From: Hufsiella arboris
GTDB lineage: Bacteria > Bacteroidota > Bacteroidia > Sphingobacteriales > Sphingobacteriaceae
Length of the DNA: 64,000 nt
Direction: 5' to 3'
Assembly: GCF_009834875.1 (NCBI RefSeq)
Contig: NZ_WVHT01000002.1
Span: 1-64,000, forward strand
Shown here: positions 24,296-32,975 of the stretch, piece after piece
How the letters are laid out: the number at the start of each line of letters is the position of its first letter
How positions within the stretch are numbered: the first letter of the stretch is position 1
Made by a program: the position numbers and the translations under genes
The notes under the pieces: generated by a model
Seen by the model: only the letters and a program-made list of their open reading frames with translations
The model's database searches: none
Told to the model about the DNA's origin: nothing

Positions 24296-25954
24296 TTAAT
24301 CGGTAATAACACCCACATAAAAATCAAGCGAATCAAGTTCAACGTTTTCCTTGGAAACGCCATTGATTCCAACAGGGTTAAAATTTGATGAAGGCCTTAT
24401 TAATTGATAATTACCGCCCTTTTTTCTAACCAATACAGGCATTGTAAAACCTCTGACGTCCGAGATCCAACGGCAATTTAATATCCCATCTTTGTTTACA
24501 AATTCAAGAAGCGGAAGATTTTTATAATGTAAATATTGACTGAACATAGGGGCAAGGTCAACGCCAGATTTTTCAGTTAAATAAGAAACGATATTTTCAT
24601 AAGTAACTGTCTGATGATAAAATTTTTCGTTGAGACCGCGAAGTATACCGCGCCATTTTTCGTCATCACTAATTATACATCTTATCATATTCAACACAAC
24701 GGCACCTTTAGCATACATATCTCCGGAACCCATTTGATTAACCTGATAAGGTGCAACAACCGGCGCGTCGTTAGCGATGTTCTGCCGATTTTGATAAATA
24801 TGCTGTAATCCGGCTTGCCTGCCATATAGTGTTTCCAAAAACAGTGATTCGGCATAAGTACCAAAAGCTTCATGTATCCAGGCATCGGCGAGATCTTTTG
24901 CAGTTATATTATTTCCAAACCATTCATGAGCACTTTCATGCACTATAATGAAGTCCCATCCTTCCGCATCGTTACCGCCTTTCAGCTCGTTTGGCGGAAT
25001 ACCTTTAAGGAAACCGCCGTAACTTATAGCGCTTTGATGCTCCATTGCGGGGTAGGGCGTTTCAACTAACTTGTAACCGTCGGAATAGAAAGGATAAGGG
25101 CCAAACCAATGTTCATAGGTTTGTAGCATGGTTTTTACGTTTCTGCTAAAAATTCTCTTAGCCTTCACTTCGTTATATTTAAGAGGCCAGTAATCTAACG
25201 AAAGCTTGCCTTTCACGCCGTTGTAACTATCATTAATATGTGTAAAATCGCCTATGTTGACGGCTACATTGTAATTGTTGATCGGATTGCCTACAAACCA
25301 ATCAAAACGAGTGTACCCATCTTTAAGATCAGTTACCAGACGCAGACGGCCATTTGATACCTCTTGTAATCCTTTGGGTACGCTTATACTTATTAGCATG
25401 CTGTCCGGTTCATCTGATAAATGATCTTTATTAGGCCACCAAATGCTCGCTCCGGTACCTTCACACGCCGTTGCAACAAACGGCTTACCTAAAGAATCTT
25501 TAGAAAATACAATTCCACCGTCGCGCGGTGCTCTTTGGGTGACAGTTGGATATCCGGAATAGAAAACGGTAAACTCATCTTGCTGCCCTTTTTTTATTGA
25601 TACCGGTAACATGATAAACACCGCATTCGCTTCTCTTGTATAAGGGACTTCCTTATCACGATAAATAACCTTGCTGATCTTAAGGGTGTCAAAAAGATCA
25701 AATTGCAGTTTTGAAAAATCTCGCATTGCGGTAAACTTAATACGATTGCTTCCGCTGATATATCTGTTATCAATATCAAAACGAACATCCAGATGATAAA
25801 AATTAACATCATAACAAGCACGCAGCGGACTTAGCCTTCCGCGTAATGTATCGGCATGGGTAAAGACATTTTTGCCAGGTAAGAACTGAGCCTGTGATTG
25901 GTTTTTGAAAAAAGATAATAAGGCGAGAGAAATCAAAAAGCGGGCAACTTTCAT
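24296..25954 (-). CDS. Secreted M1-family aminopeptidase-like metallopeptidase
   Basis: It has 552 residues with a signal peptide ending near SQAQF (residue 23). The N-terminal beta-sandwich domain runs to about residue 240. The catalytic domain has YPAMEHQSAISYG (the GxMEN-like exopeptidase motif, with MEH in place of MEN), IVHESAHEWFGNNI with the zinc motif HExxH at about residue 337, and the third ligand Glu in WIHEAFGTYAESL, 18 residues later, as in family M1. It cleaves N-terminal residues from peptides in the periplasm. It is monocistronic by context and divergent from the GH127 gene, with a 138-base gap. Confidence 0.85.
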   Translation of the reverse strand: MKVARFLISLALLSFFKNQSQAQFLPGKNVFTHADTLRGRLSPLRACYDVNFYHLDVRFDIDNRYISGSNRIKFTAMRDFSKLQFDLFDTLKISKVIYRDKEVPYTREANAVFIMLPVSIKKGQQDEFTVFYSGYPTVTQRAPRDGGIVFSKDSLGKPFVATACEGTGASIWWPNKDHLSDEPDSMLISISVPKGLQEVSNGRLRLVTDLKDGYTRFDWFVGNPINNYNVAVNIGDFTHINDSYNGVKGKLSLDYWPLKYNEVKAKRIFSRNVKTMLQTYEHWFGPYPFYSDGYKLVETPYPAMEHQSAISYGGFLKGIPPNELKGGNDAEGWDFIIVHESAHEWFGNNITAKDLADAWIHEAFGTYAESLFLETLYGRQAGLQHIYQNRQNIANDAPVVAPYQVNQMGSGDMYAKGAVVLNMIRCIISDDEKWRGILRGLNEKFYHQTVTYENIVSYLTEKSGVDLAPMFSQYLHYKNLPLLEFVNKDGILNCRWISDVRGFTMPVLVRKKGGNYQLIRPSSNFNPVGINGVSKENVELDSLDFYVGVITD

Positions 25955-26092
25955 TTATGATTATTTGGATCATAATATACGTGAAGATTTAAAATTTGAA
26001 AGATATTTTAAAATCTCACAGATTAGCCTCCAGCGCTTTTAAATGTCATAAAAACACTTAATTTTGTTTTCTAACCAACGCTTGCCTTGCTG

Positions 26093-28447
26093 ATGAAGAA
26101 ATCTTTTGCCCTTGCTTGTTCCCTGTGTTTTGTTGTGCTGACCTATGCGCAGGCCGTTAAAACGGTACAGCTGTTTCCGATGACAGATGTGCAGCTATTG
26201 CCCAGTATCTTTCTGGATGCCAGGAGTACCGATTTAAAATACATCATGGCTTTAAGCCCGGACAGGTTACTGGCGCCCTATCTCCGTGAGGCGGGATTAA
26301 CTCCCAAAGCCGAAAGTTATACTAATTGGGAAAATACCGGCCTAGACGGGCATATCGGCGGGCATTATCTTTCAGCACTGGCGATGATGCAAGCTTCCAC
26401 CGGCGACAAACAGGTTGAAGCGCGTCTCAATTATATGTTAAGTGAATTGAAAAAATGCCAGGATAAGAATGGCGACGGTTATATCGGTGGTGTACCCGGC
26501 AGCAGGGAACTTTGGCAAGCCGTTTTTCGGGGAGATATAGACGCTGTTAAAAAGAAATGGGTTCCGCTTTACAATATTCATAAAACTTATGCAGGCATTC
26601 GGGATGCTTATTTAATAGCGGGAAACGCACAAGCGAAGGATATGCTTATTAAATTCAGCGATTGGTTTGTTCATTTATCTAATGCGCTATCAACTTCCCA
26701 ACTGCAGGAGATGCTTAATACGGAGCATGGAGGCATAAACGAAGTCCTGGCTGATGTTTATAGCCTGACAAAAGACAAAAAATACCTTGATGCTGCATAT
26801 AAATTTTCGCACCAGGCAATATTGAATCCGCTCGAACATGATGAAGACGAGCTGAATAACCTGCATGCCAATACGCAAATTCCTAAAATCATTGGTTTCG
26901 AACGCATTGCGATAGCTAATAATGACGCGGCCTATGAAAAGGCAGCAGATTTTTTCTGGGAAACCGTGGTGAACAAGCGCTCCGTTGCCATCGGTGGAAA
27001 CAGCGTACGGGAACATTTCAATCCTGCGAACAATTTTACATCGATGATAACAAGCGAACAGGGGCCGGAAACCTGCAATACCTATAACATGCTTAAGCTA
27101 ACGGAGCTGCTGTATGAGTCAAATCCCTCCGTTAAATACATCGATTACTACGAACGGGCGATGTATAACCACATTCTGAGCACTCAGCATCCTGGTAAGG
27201 GAGGCTTTGTTTATTTTACGCCGATGCGCCCCGGCCATTACCGCGTCTATTCTCAGCCGCAAACCAGTATGTGGTGCTGTGTAGGGTCGGGGATGGAAAA
27301 TCATGCTAAGTATAACGAACTGATTTATGCGCATTCCGGGAACGATCTGTATGTTAATCTTTTTGTTCCATCACGTGTGCAATGGCGCGAAAAAGGATTG
27401 GTTTTAACACAAATAAATCATTTTCCCGAAGAAGAAAGGACGATGTTGCGTGTTGAATCAGCTTCGGGATCTACGGTTAATTTAAAGATCCGTTATCCGT
27501 CATGGGTTAAAAACGGAGCACTTAAAATATTGGTTAACGGCAAGCTATTTTCTTTCAAGGCGTCGGCTTCAGAATGGATAACGCTGCAAAGAAACTGGAA
27601 AAAAGGCGATAAGATTGATATACAATTGCCCATGCACAATACAATCGATCAATTGCCGGACGGTTTAAACTTTGTTGCGATACTTCATGGACCGATTGTA
27701 CTGGCAGCTAAAACAGATACCGCAAATATGGCCGGCTTGTTCGCAGATGATAGCCGCATGGGACACGTTGCCAGCGGGAGAAAATATCCATTGCAGCAAA
27801 TGCCTATGTTTGTGAGCGATAGCCAGGAACTGGAAAATTTTATCGAACCGGTACCAGGAAAACCGCTCACTTTTAAAGCTTCGAACCTTATACAACCTGC
27901 AAGTTATGCGTCGCTTGAATTGGTTCCTTTTTATAAAGTACACGACTCACGGTATGTAATTTACTGGGAAAAGGAAACGCCTGCAGGTCTGCAAAAAATA
28001 AAGCAGGAGATTGCTTCGAAGGAAGCTGCTGCTGCGAAACTCGACAGCATTACGGTGGACCTTGTTACTGCAGGAGAGCAGCAGCCCGAGTCGGATCATT
28101 TCTTTAAATCGGAAAATTCTGTGACAGGCGTTTTCCAGGACAGGCATTGGCGAAGTGCGAAAGGCTGGTTTAGTTATCAGATGAAAGCTCCAATCGACGG
28201 TAAAGCTGCTTTGAGATTAACCTATTACGGCGAAGAAAAGGGAAGGAGTTTTCTTGTTAAAATAAACGATAAAGTGCTTGCCGAAGTAAACCTTGACGGC
28301 AGTCACGGCGATACGTTTTATTCCGAAGAATATGTGATTCCTGCCGGATTTGTTCAAACAAGCGATTCAAAAGTTAGAGTAAAGCTTGAAGCAGTGAACG
28401 GCTCGGCAACGGCCGGGGTGTACGAGATAAGGATGATCAGGAAATAA
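26093..28447 (+). CDS. GH127 beta-L-arabinofuranosidase-type glycoside hydrolase
   Basis: It has 784 residues from ATG 26093 and a signal peptide ending TYAQAVK. It belongs to GH127 (DUF1680 fold), whose members release beta-L-arabinofuranose with a Cys nucleophile and a zinc ion. Seen here: an alpha/alpha-barrel opening (GHIGGHYLSALAMMQAS); EQGPETCNTYNMLKLTELL with the acid Glu; and SMWCCVGSGMENHAKY with the two adjacent Cys that hold the zinc and the nucleophile. An extra C-terminal beta domain of about 150 residues (YYGEEKGRSFLVKINDKV) may bind sugar. It starts the polysaccharide utilization locus, upstream of a GH2 gene. Secretion puts it in the periplasm or on the surface. Confidence 0.85.
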   Translation: MKKSFALACSLCFVVLTYAQAVKTVQLFPMTDVQLLPSIFLDARSTDLKYIMALSPDRLLAPYLREAGLTPKAESYTNWENTGLDGHIGGHYLSALAMMQASTGDKQVEARLNYMLSELKKCQDKNGDGYIGGVPGSRELWQAVFRGDIDAVKKKWVPLYNIHKTYAGIRDAYLIAGNAQAKDMLIKFSDWFVHLSNALSTSQLQEMLNTEHGGINEVLADVYSLTKDKKYLDAAYKFSHQAILNPLEHDEDELNNLHANTQIPKIIGFERIAIANNDAAYEKAADFFWETVVNKRSVAIGGNSVREHFNPANNFTSMITSEQGPETCNTYNMLKLTELLYESNPSVKYIDYYERAMYNHILSTQHPGKGGFVYFTPMRPGHYRVYSQPQTSMWCCVGSGMENHAKYNELIYAHSGNDLYVNLFVPSRVQWREKGLVLTQINHFPEEERTMLRVESASGSTVNLKIRYPSWVKNGALKILVNGKLFSFKASASEWITLQRNWKKGDKIDIQLPMHNTIDQLPDGLNFVAILHGPIVLAAKTDTANMAGLFADDSRMGHVASGRKYPLQQMPMFVSDSQELENFIEPVPGKPLTFKASNLIQPASYASLELVPFYKVHDSRYVIYWEKETPAGLQKIKQEIASKEAAAAKLDSITVDLVTAGEQQPESDHFFKSENSVTGVFQDRHWRSAKGWFSYQMKAPIDGKAALRLTYYGEEKGRSFLVKINDKVLAEVNLDGSHGDTFYSEEYVIPAGFVQTSDSKVRVKLEAVNGSATAGVYEIRMIRK

Positions 28448-28579
28448 TAGCATAAATATAATTTTCGATGATTTCGCAAATAGGTGATCTGCTCACTTTG
28501 TAGCTGAATAATAAAGAATTGTTTATTTTGACCGTCGTACAAATAGAACGCTCATCGACCCTAAATTATACTCCCAGAA

Positions 28580-31096
28580 ATGAATGTTACCACGAAAAGA
28601 AAGGAACTAAAATCAGCGATTTTTCCATTGAAAAGGCTTGGATCCGCAAGTAAGATGCGTTTAGTTCGAATGTTTTCCGCACGACTGATATTGACTGTTC
28701 TAAGCCTTGGTTACCTCAGCACTTTTTCCCAGACGCGAACCGAAACCGAGCTAACTGAAAACTGGAAGTTTCGTCGTGGTAACAGCGAAAATGCATACAA
28801 AAAAGATTTTGATGACAGTAAGTGGCAAACCGTGAACGTTCCGCATGACTGGGCAATTGCCGGGCCTTTTGATAAAGAGATTGATAAACAGGTCGTCGCG
28901 ATTACGCAAAACAGTGAAACTAAGCCGACGGAAAAAACCGGCCGGACAGGTTCTTTACCTTATATCGGCGAAGCCTGGTATCTTACAAAATTCCGGGTTC
29001 CAGCTACCAAACAAAATCAAAAAGTACTGCTCGTTTTCGACGGCGCGATGAGCGAAGCGCAAGTATTTATCAACGGACAACAGGTGGGCCACAATAATTA
29101 TGGATATAGCTATTTCTTTTTCGATATAACCAGCAAGGTTACTGCCGGAGAGTTCAACTCCTTAGCCGTAAAGCTGTCCAATCGACCCAAGTCATCCCGG
29201 TGGTATCCGGGTGCGGGGCTTTATAGAAATGTGCATCTGATCGTTAAAGATGAGAACAGCATTGAACAGTGGGGCGTTTCCGTTACCACACCGCTTGTTA
29301 CCGGTCAGCTTGCGAAGATTAATGTTAAAACGCGCTTCTCCGGCAAAGGCTTGCGTCTCATTACTACTTTATTTGATAACTCAGGAAATAAGGTTACCGC
29401 GGATACCAGTGTTGCCTCGTTTGGCAATGAATTTGATCAGAATCTGGCCGTTTCAATGCCGCATAGATGGAGCCCTGAAACACCATATTTATACACAGCG
29501 GTAACGGAATTATACCAGGGCAATCAATTAAAAGATGTCACAAAAACAAAGTTCGGTATTCGGGAGATAAGTTATAAACCTGGTACCGGCTTCAGGTTGA
29601 ACGGTGTTACCCGCAAGTTTAAGGGGGTATGCCTTCATCATGACCTGGGTCCTCTAGGCACCGCGATCAATGTAGCAGCACTTAAAAGACAGCTGTTGAT
29701 TTTAAAAGATATGGGTTGTGACGCCATTCGTAGTTCCCATAATATGCCTTCGCCCGAACAACTTGAACTTTGCGATGAGCTGGGTTTTATGTTCCTGGCC
29801 GAAAGTTTTGACGAATGGGCAAAACCAAAAGTCGAAAACGGTTACCATCTTTTCTTTGATTCCGATGCAGAGAAGGACGTCGTTAACCTGGTTAGGGCCA
29901 CAAGAAATCACCCCTGCATTGTTATGTGGAGTGCCGGTAACGAGGTGCCCGATCAATTTGGTGCAGAGGGCGTGAAACGGGCGAAGTGGTTACAGGAGAT
30001 ATTTCACCGGGAAGACCCGACACGGCCGGTAACAGTGGGGATGGACCAGGTAAAGGCAACAATGCAATCGGGTTTTGGGGCGTTGCTTGATGTTCCCGGC
30101 CTGAACTACAGAACACACTTGTACGAGGATGCTTACAAAGCTTTCCCACAGGGTTTTATTCTCGGGTCCGAAACTGCTTCTACTGTTAGCTCCAGGGGTG
30201 TATATAAATTCCCGGTAGTATTTGCTAAAGATAAACAGTATGATGACCTTCAGTGCTCTTCTTATGATATGGAATGCTGTAATTGGTCAAATCTTCCTGA
30301 TGACGACTTTGTTTTGCAGGACGATAAAAGCTGGGTAATAGGGGAGTTCGTCTGGACAGGGTTCGACTATCTAGGTGAACCGACTCCCTATGACGACTAT
30401 TGGCCTTCGAGAAGTTCGTACTTCGGTATTTGCGACCTGGCGGGATTGCCAAAAGACAGGTATTATCTTTATCGTAGCCGGTGGAATAAAGAAAGCCCGA
30501 CACTGCATTTATTGCCCCATTGGAATTGGCAGGGACGTGAAGGGCAGACTACGCCAGTCTTTGTATACACCAGTTATAACAGCGCAGAACTTTTTCTGAA
30601 TGGAAAGAGCCTCGGTGTACAAAAGAAAAATAATTCAAGTCCGCAGAACCGTTACCGGCTTATGTGGATGGACGTTAAATACGAGCCCGGTACCTTGAAA
30701 GTGGTGGCTTATGATAGCACCGGTAAAGCCGCTGCCGAAGAGAAAATCGTTACCGCTGGAAAACCCTATCGTATTGTGCTGGAAGCTGATAGAAAAACAA
30801 TTAACGCGGATGGTAAAGATCTATCGTTTGTCACCGTTTCAGTTGTCGATAAAAACGGCAATCGTTGTCCGACCGCAGACCAGTACCTGAAGTTTAGCGT
30901 AACCGGACCCGGAAAATATCTGGCGGCATGTAATGGAGATGCAACATCCCTTGTGCCGTTTAATGCGTCGGGTATGAAGCTTTTTAGCGGTAAGTTGGTT
31001 GTGCTTCTCGAATCTACAAAACAAGCGGGCGCAATGAAGTTGTCAGTTTCAGGATCGTCACTTAAAAGCAGTAGTTTGACAATCTCAAGTAAATGA
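28580..31096 (+). CDS. GH2 beta-galactosidase-type glycoside hydrolase
   Basis: It has 838 residues. The signal region may start at Met 34 (VRMFSARLILTVLSLGYLS), since the preceding residues are a basic extension. The sugar-binding domain shows WKFRRGN and WQTVNVPHDWAIAGPF. The catalytic barrel has NHPCIVMWSAGNEVPD with the acid/base Glu and FILGSETASTVSSRGVY with the nucleophile Glu. A DUF4982-type domain and a C-terminal Ig-like domain (VLEADRKTINADGKDLSFVT) close it, typical of Bacteroidota GH2 enzymes. Beta-galactosidase is the best guess, with related activities possible. It lies 132 bases after the GH127 gene and belongs to the same locus. Confidence 0.85.
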   Translation: MNVTTKRKELKSAIFPLKRLGSASKMRLVRMFSARLILTVLSLGYLSTFSQTRTETELTENWKFRRGNSENAYKKDFDDSKWQTVNVPHDWAIAGPFDKEIDKQVVAITQNSETKPTEKTGRTGSLPYIGEAWYLTKFRVPATKQNQKVLLVFDGAMSEAQVFINGQQVGHNNYGYSYFFFDITSKVTAGEFNSLAVKLSNRPKSSRWYPGAGLYRNVHLIVKDENSIEQWGVSVTTPLVTGQLAKINVKTRFSGKGLRLITTLFDNSGNKVTADTSVASFGNEFDQNLAVSMPHRWSPETPYLYTAVTELYQGNQLKDVTKTKFGIREISYKPGTGFRLNGVTRKFKGVCLHHDLGPLGTAINVAALKRQLLILKDMGCDAIRSSHNMPSPEQLELCDELGFMFLAESFDEWAKPKVENGYHLFFDSDAEKDVVNLVRATRNHPCIVMWSAGNEVPDQFGAEGVKRAKWLQEIFHREDPTRPVTVGMDQVKATMQSGFGALLDVPGLNYRTHLYEDAYKAFPQGFILGSETASTVSSRGVYKFPVVFAKDKQYDDLQCSSYDMECCNWSNLPDDDFVLQDDKSWVIGEFVWTGFDYLGEPTPYDDYWPSRSSYFGICDLAGLPKDRYYLYRSRWNKESPTLHLLPHWNWQGREGQTTPVFVYTSYNSAELFLNGKSLGVQKKNNSSPQNRYRLMWMDVKYEPGTLKVVAYDSTGKAAAEEKIVTAGKPYRIVLEADRKTINADGKDLSFVTVSVVDKNGNRCPTADQYLKFSVTGPGKYLAACNGDATSLVPFNASGMKLFSGKLVVLLESTKQAGAMKLSVSGSSLKSSSLTISSK

Positions 31097-31276
31097 TCGT
31101 CATGCTCCTGTTTAAGTAGTTTCTTTGATAGATAAAATGCACATTTATTGATACAAAAACGTGTATCGACTGTGAGTTAATTGCTTGGTTATTAGTGTTT
31201 AATGTTATAGATTTAATTAAGGAGAATAAGCCGAAAACACCGAAAAAGAAGTAGGCATTAACTTAAGATCAAAACC

Positions 31277-31444
31277 ATGTCATTTGACAAGAACACCTCT
31301 ATGGGCAGAACCAATAGGGCAACTGTGCAGGACCAAACTCAGGTATCGGCTGCAATTGACCAGGCAACAGATCCCCTGGCAAACGAAAACGAAAGTTCAA
31401 CAAGTGAAGATCAGAATTCAGCACCAGAAGCAGCCGAAGACTAA
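31277..31444 (+). CDS. Small acidic disordered protein (55 residues)
   Basis: I do not recognise it. ATG 31277 to TAA 31444 gives a 55-residue hydrophilic protein rich in Ala, Asp, Glu, Asn, Gln, Ser and Thr, with no membrane helix and no aromatic core after the third residue. The second half carries almost only acidic charge (NENESSTSEDQNSAPEAAED). AAGGAG lies about 55 bases upstream of the start, too far to act as a ribosome binding site. It sits alone between the GH2 gene and the TPR membrane protein, in the same direction as both. It could be a real short gene of the locus, but homologues would be needed to be sure. Confidence 0.4.
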   Translation: MSFDKNTSMGRTNRATVQDQTQVSAAIDQATDPLANENESSTSEDQNSAPEAAED

Positions 31445-31494
31445 TCTGGGATTTTAATCTAATTTGCCCTGTTTGGGGTGTTTTATGAAAACAT

Positions 31495-32883
31495 ATGCGC
31501 CTGAATCTAACCAGCAGGGTAACTTTTTTATGTGCTCTAATTTGCATAAGTACATATATATCCGCACAGCAGACAAAAAAAAACCACTATAATTTATCTG
31601 ATTCCACGGCAGTTGAATCACTCCTTAATAAAAGCCGGAAAATACAGTCCACCAGGCCTGACAGCGCTCTTATCTATGCAAAACAAGCTCTTGAGTTGTC
31701 AAGAAAAATCGCTTATAAGCAAGGCGAAGGCAACAGCCTTAACCGGATGGGGGTTATTTACTGGAAAAATGGAAGATACAACCGTGCATTGTCTTTATTG
31801 CTAAGCTCATTAAAATTACGGGAAGAAATAAATGATGAGTTAGGCATGTTAAAAAGCCTGAACGACATTGGAATCATTTATTCCGATCAGGGCGATAATG
31901 TTCAGGCCCTAACGTATCATTTTAAAGCGAAAGCTGTTGCTGAATCGTTGGATGATAAAAAACGTACGAGCATTGTATTATCTAATATTGGCAACTGCTA
32001 CCTGAAACTCAATAAAATAGACTCGGCATTAAGTTTTGAACTGCAGGCCTATGGAATACAACATTCACTGAATGACAAAAACACTATGCCCAATACCTTG
32101 TCGATTTTGGGCGATATAAATTACAAAATCGGTAATATTCCAATGGCACTTGAATATTACCGCTTAAGTGTTTCGTGCGCGATAGAAAATGACGATCAAA
32201 GCGCTATTGTTGATACTTATAACAGTATAGCCAGGTTATTCCTCAAAAGCAGCCAGGTAGATTCCAGCTTTCATTATGCATCTAACGCTCTTAAAACGGC
32301 AGAAGCTGCATCTTACGCCGAAGGTATTTACAATGCCAGTAATTTACTTACGGAGTATTACCACGGAAAAAATGAACACGAGGAATTCCGGTATTATAAA
32401 ATCGCGATCGCTGCAAGAGACAGCATGTTCAATGCCGCCAGGATCAAAGAAATACAAACACTAAGCTTTAACGAAGCCGAGCGGCAGCAGGCCATAGCCG
32501 CAGAGAAAAAACGTGAGGCTGAAAAAAGAATAATCGACCTGCAGCTCATTGGTATTGCGATTTTTATACCTTTTTTCTTTCTGTTTTTACTTATGCTGAG
32601 CAAAAGCCGTATCCACCGAAGGATAATCGAATTTATGAGCGTGGTATCGCTGTTAATGTGTTTTGAGTTCATAACGCTGCTGCTTCATCCTCTTGTCCAG
32701 CGTATCAGCAACCATCTGCCTGTGATCGAGTTGCTGATTCTCATAACGTTAGCCGCAATTTTGGTGCCCTTACATCACAGGCTCACACGCTGGCTTCATG
32801 ATAAATTAGCTCACTTATCCGATCATCCCGCCAAAATACCAGCTGCAAGTACACCAAAGATGAGGAAAATTCGAAATCATTAG
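31495..32883 (+). CDS. TPR membrane protein without a kinase domain
   Basis: It has 462 residues and a signal peptide ending TYISAQQ. Seven or so TPR units cover about residues 40-300 (for example SLNRMGVIYWKNGRYNRALS, SNIGNCYLKLNKIDSALSF). A charged coiled coil follows (AERQQAIAAEKKREAEKR), then a membrane helix (LIGIAIFIPFFFLFLLML) and two more near 390 and 415. The layout copies that of the TPR-histidine kinases in this window up to the first membrane helix, but the kinase part is missing and replaced by two membrane helices and a basic tail. It may be a kinase relative that lost its enzyme domain and acts as a sensor partner of the hybrid regulator encoded next, about 90 bases downstream. 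Confidence 0.75.
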   Translation: MRLNLTSRVTFLCALICISTYISAQQTKKNHYNLSDSTAVESLLNKSRKIQSTRPDSALIYAKQALELSRKIAYKQGEGNSLNRMGVIYWKNGRYNRALSLLLSSLKLREEINDELGMLKSLNDIGIIYSDQGDNVQALTYHFKAKAVAESLDDKKRTSIVLSNIGNCYLKLNKIDSALSFELQAYGIQHSLNDKNTMPNTLSILGDINYKIGNIPMALEYYRLSVSCAIENDDQSAIVDTYNSIARLFLKSSQVDSSFHYASNALKTAEAASYAEGIYNASNLLTEYYHGKNEHEEFRYYKIAIAARDSMFNAARIKEIQTLSFNEAERQQAIAAEKKREAEKRIIDLQLIGIAIFIPFFFLFLLMLSKSRIHRRIIEFMSVVSLLMCFEFITLLLHPLVQRISNHLPVIELLILITLAAILVPLHHRLTRWLHDKLAHLSDHPAKIPAASTPKMRKIRNH

Positions 32884-32929
32884 TATAAGCTTCGCCGGTT
32901 CCGCGTTAAACAATTAAAAAAAAATGAGC

Positions 32930-32937
32930 TAAGTTTG
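32930..32937 (+). promoter_or_regulatory. Possible promoter element for the hybrid regulator
   Basis: TAAGTTTG matches TAnnTTTG, 39 bases before the GTG start. The upstream TTTG element is not convincing at the right spacing (TAAA instead). A short hairpin (CCCG-TTA-CGGG) lies in the leader just downstream. Confidence 0.4.
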
Positions 32938-32975
32938 AGCGGCCCGTTACGGGAAATTCGCAGCTAAATATTCTT

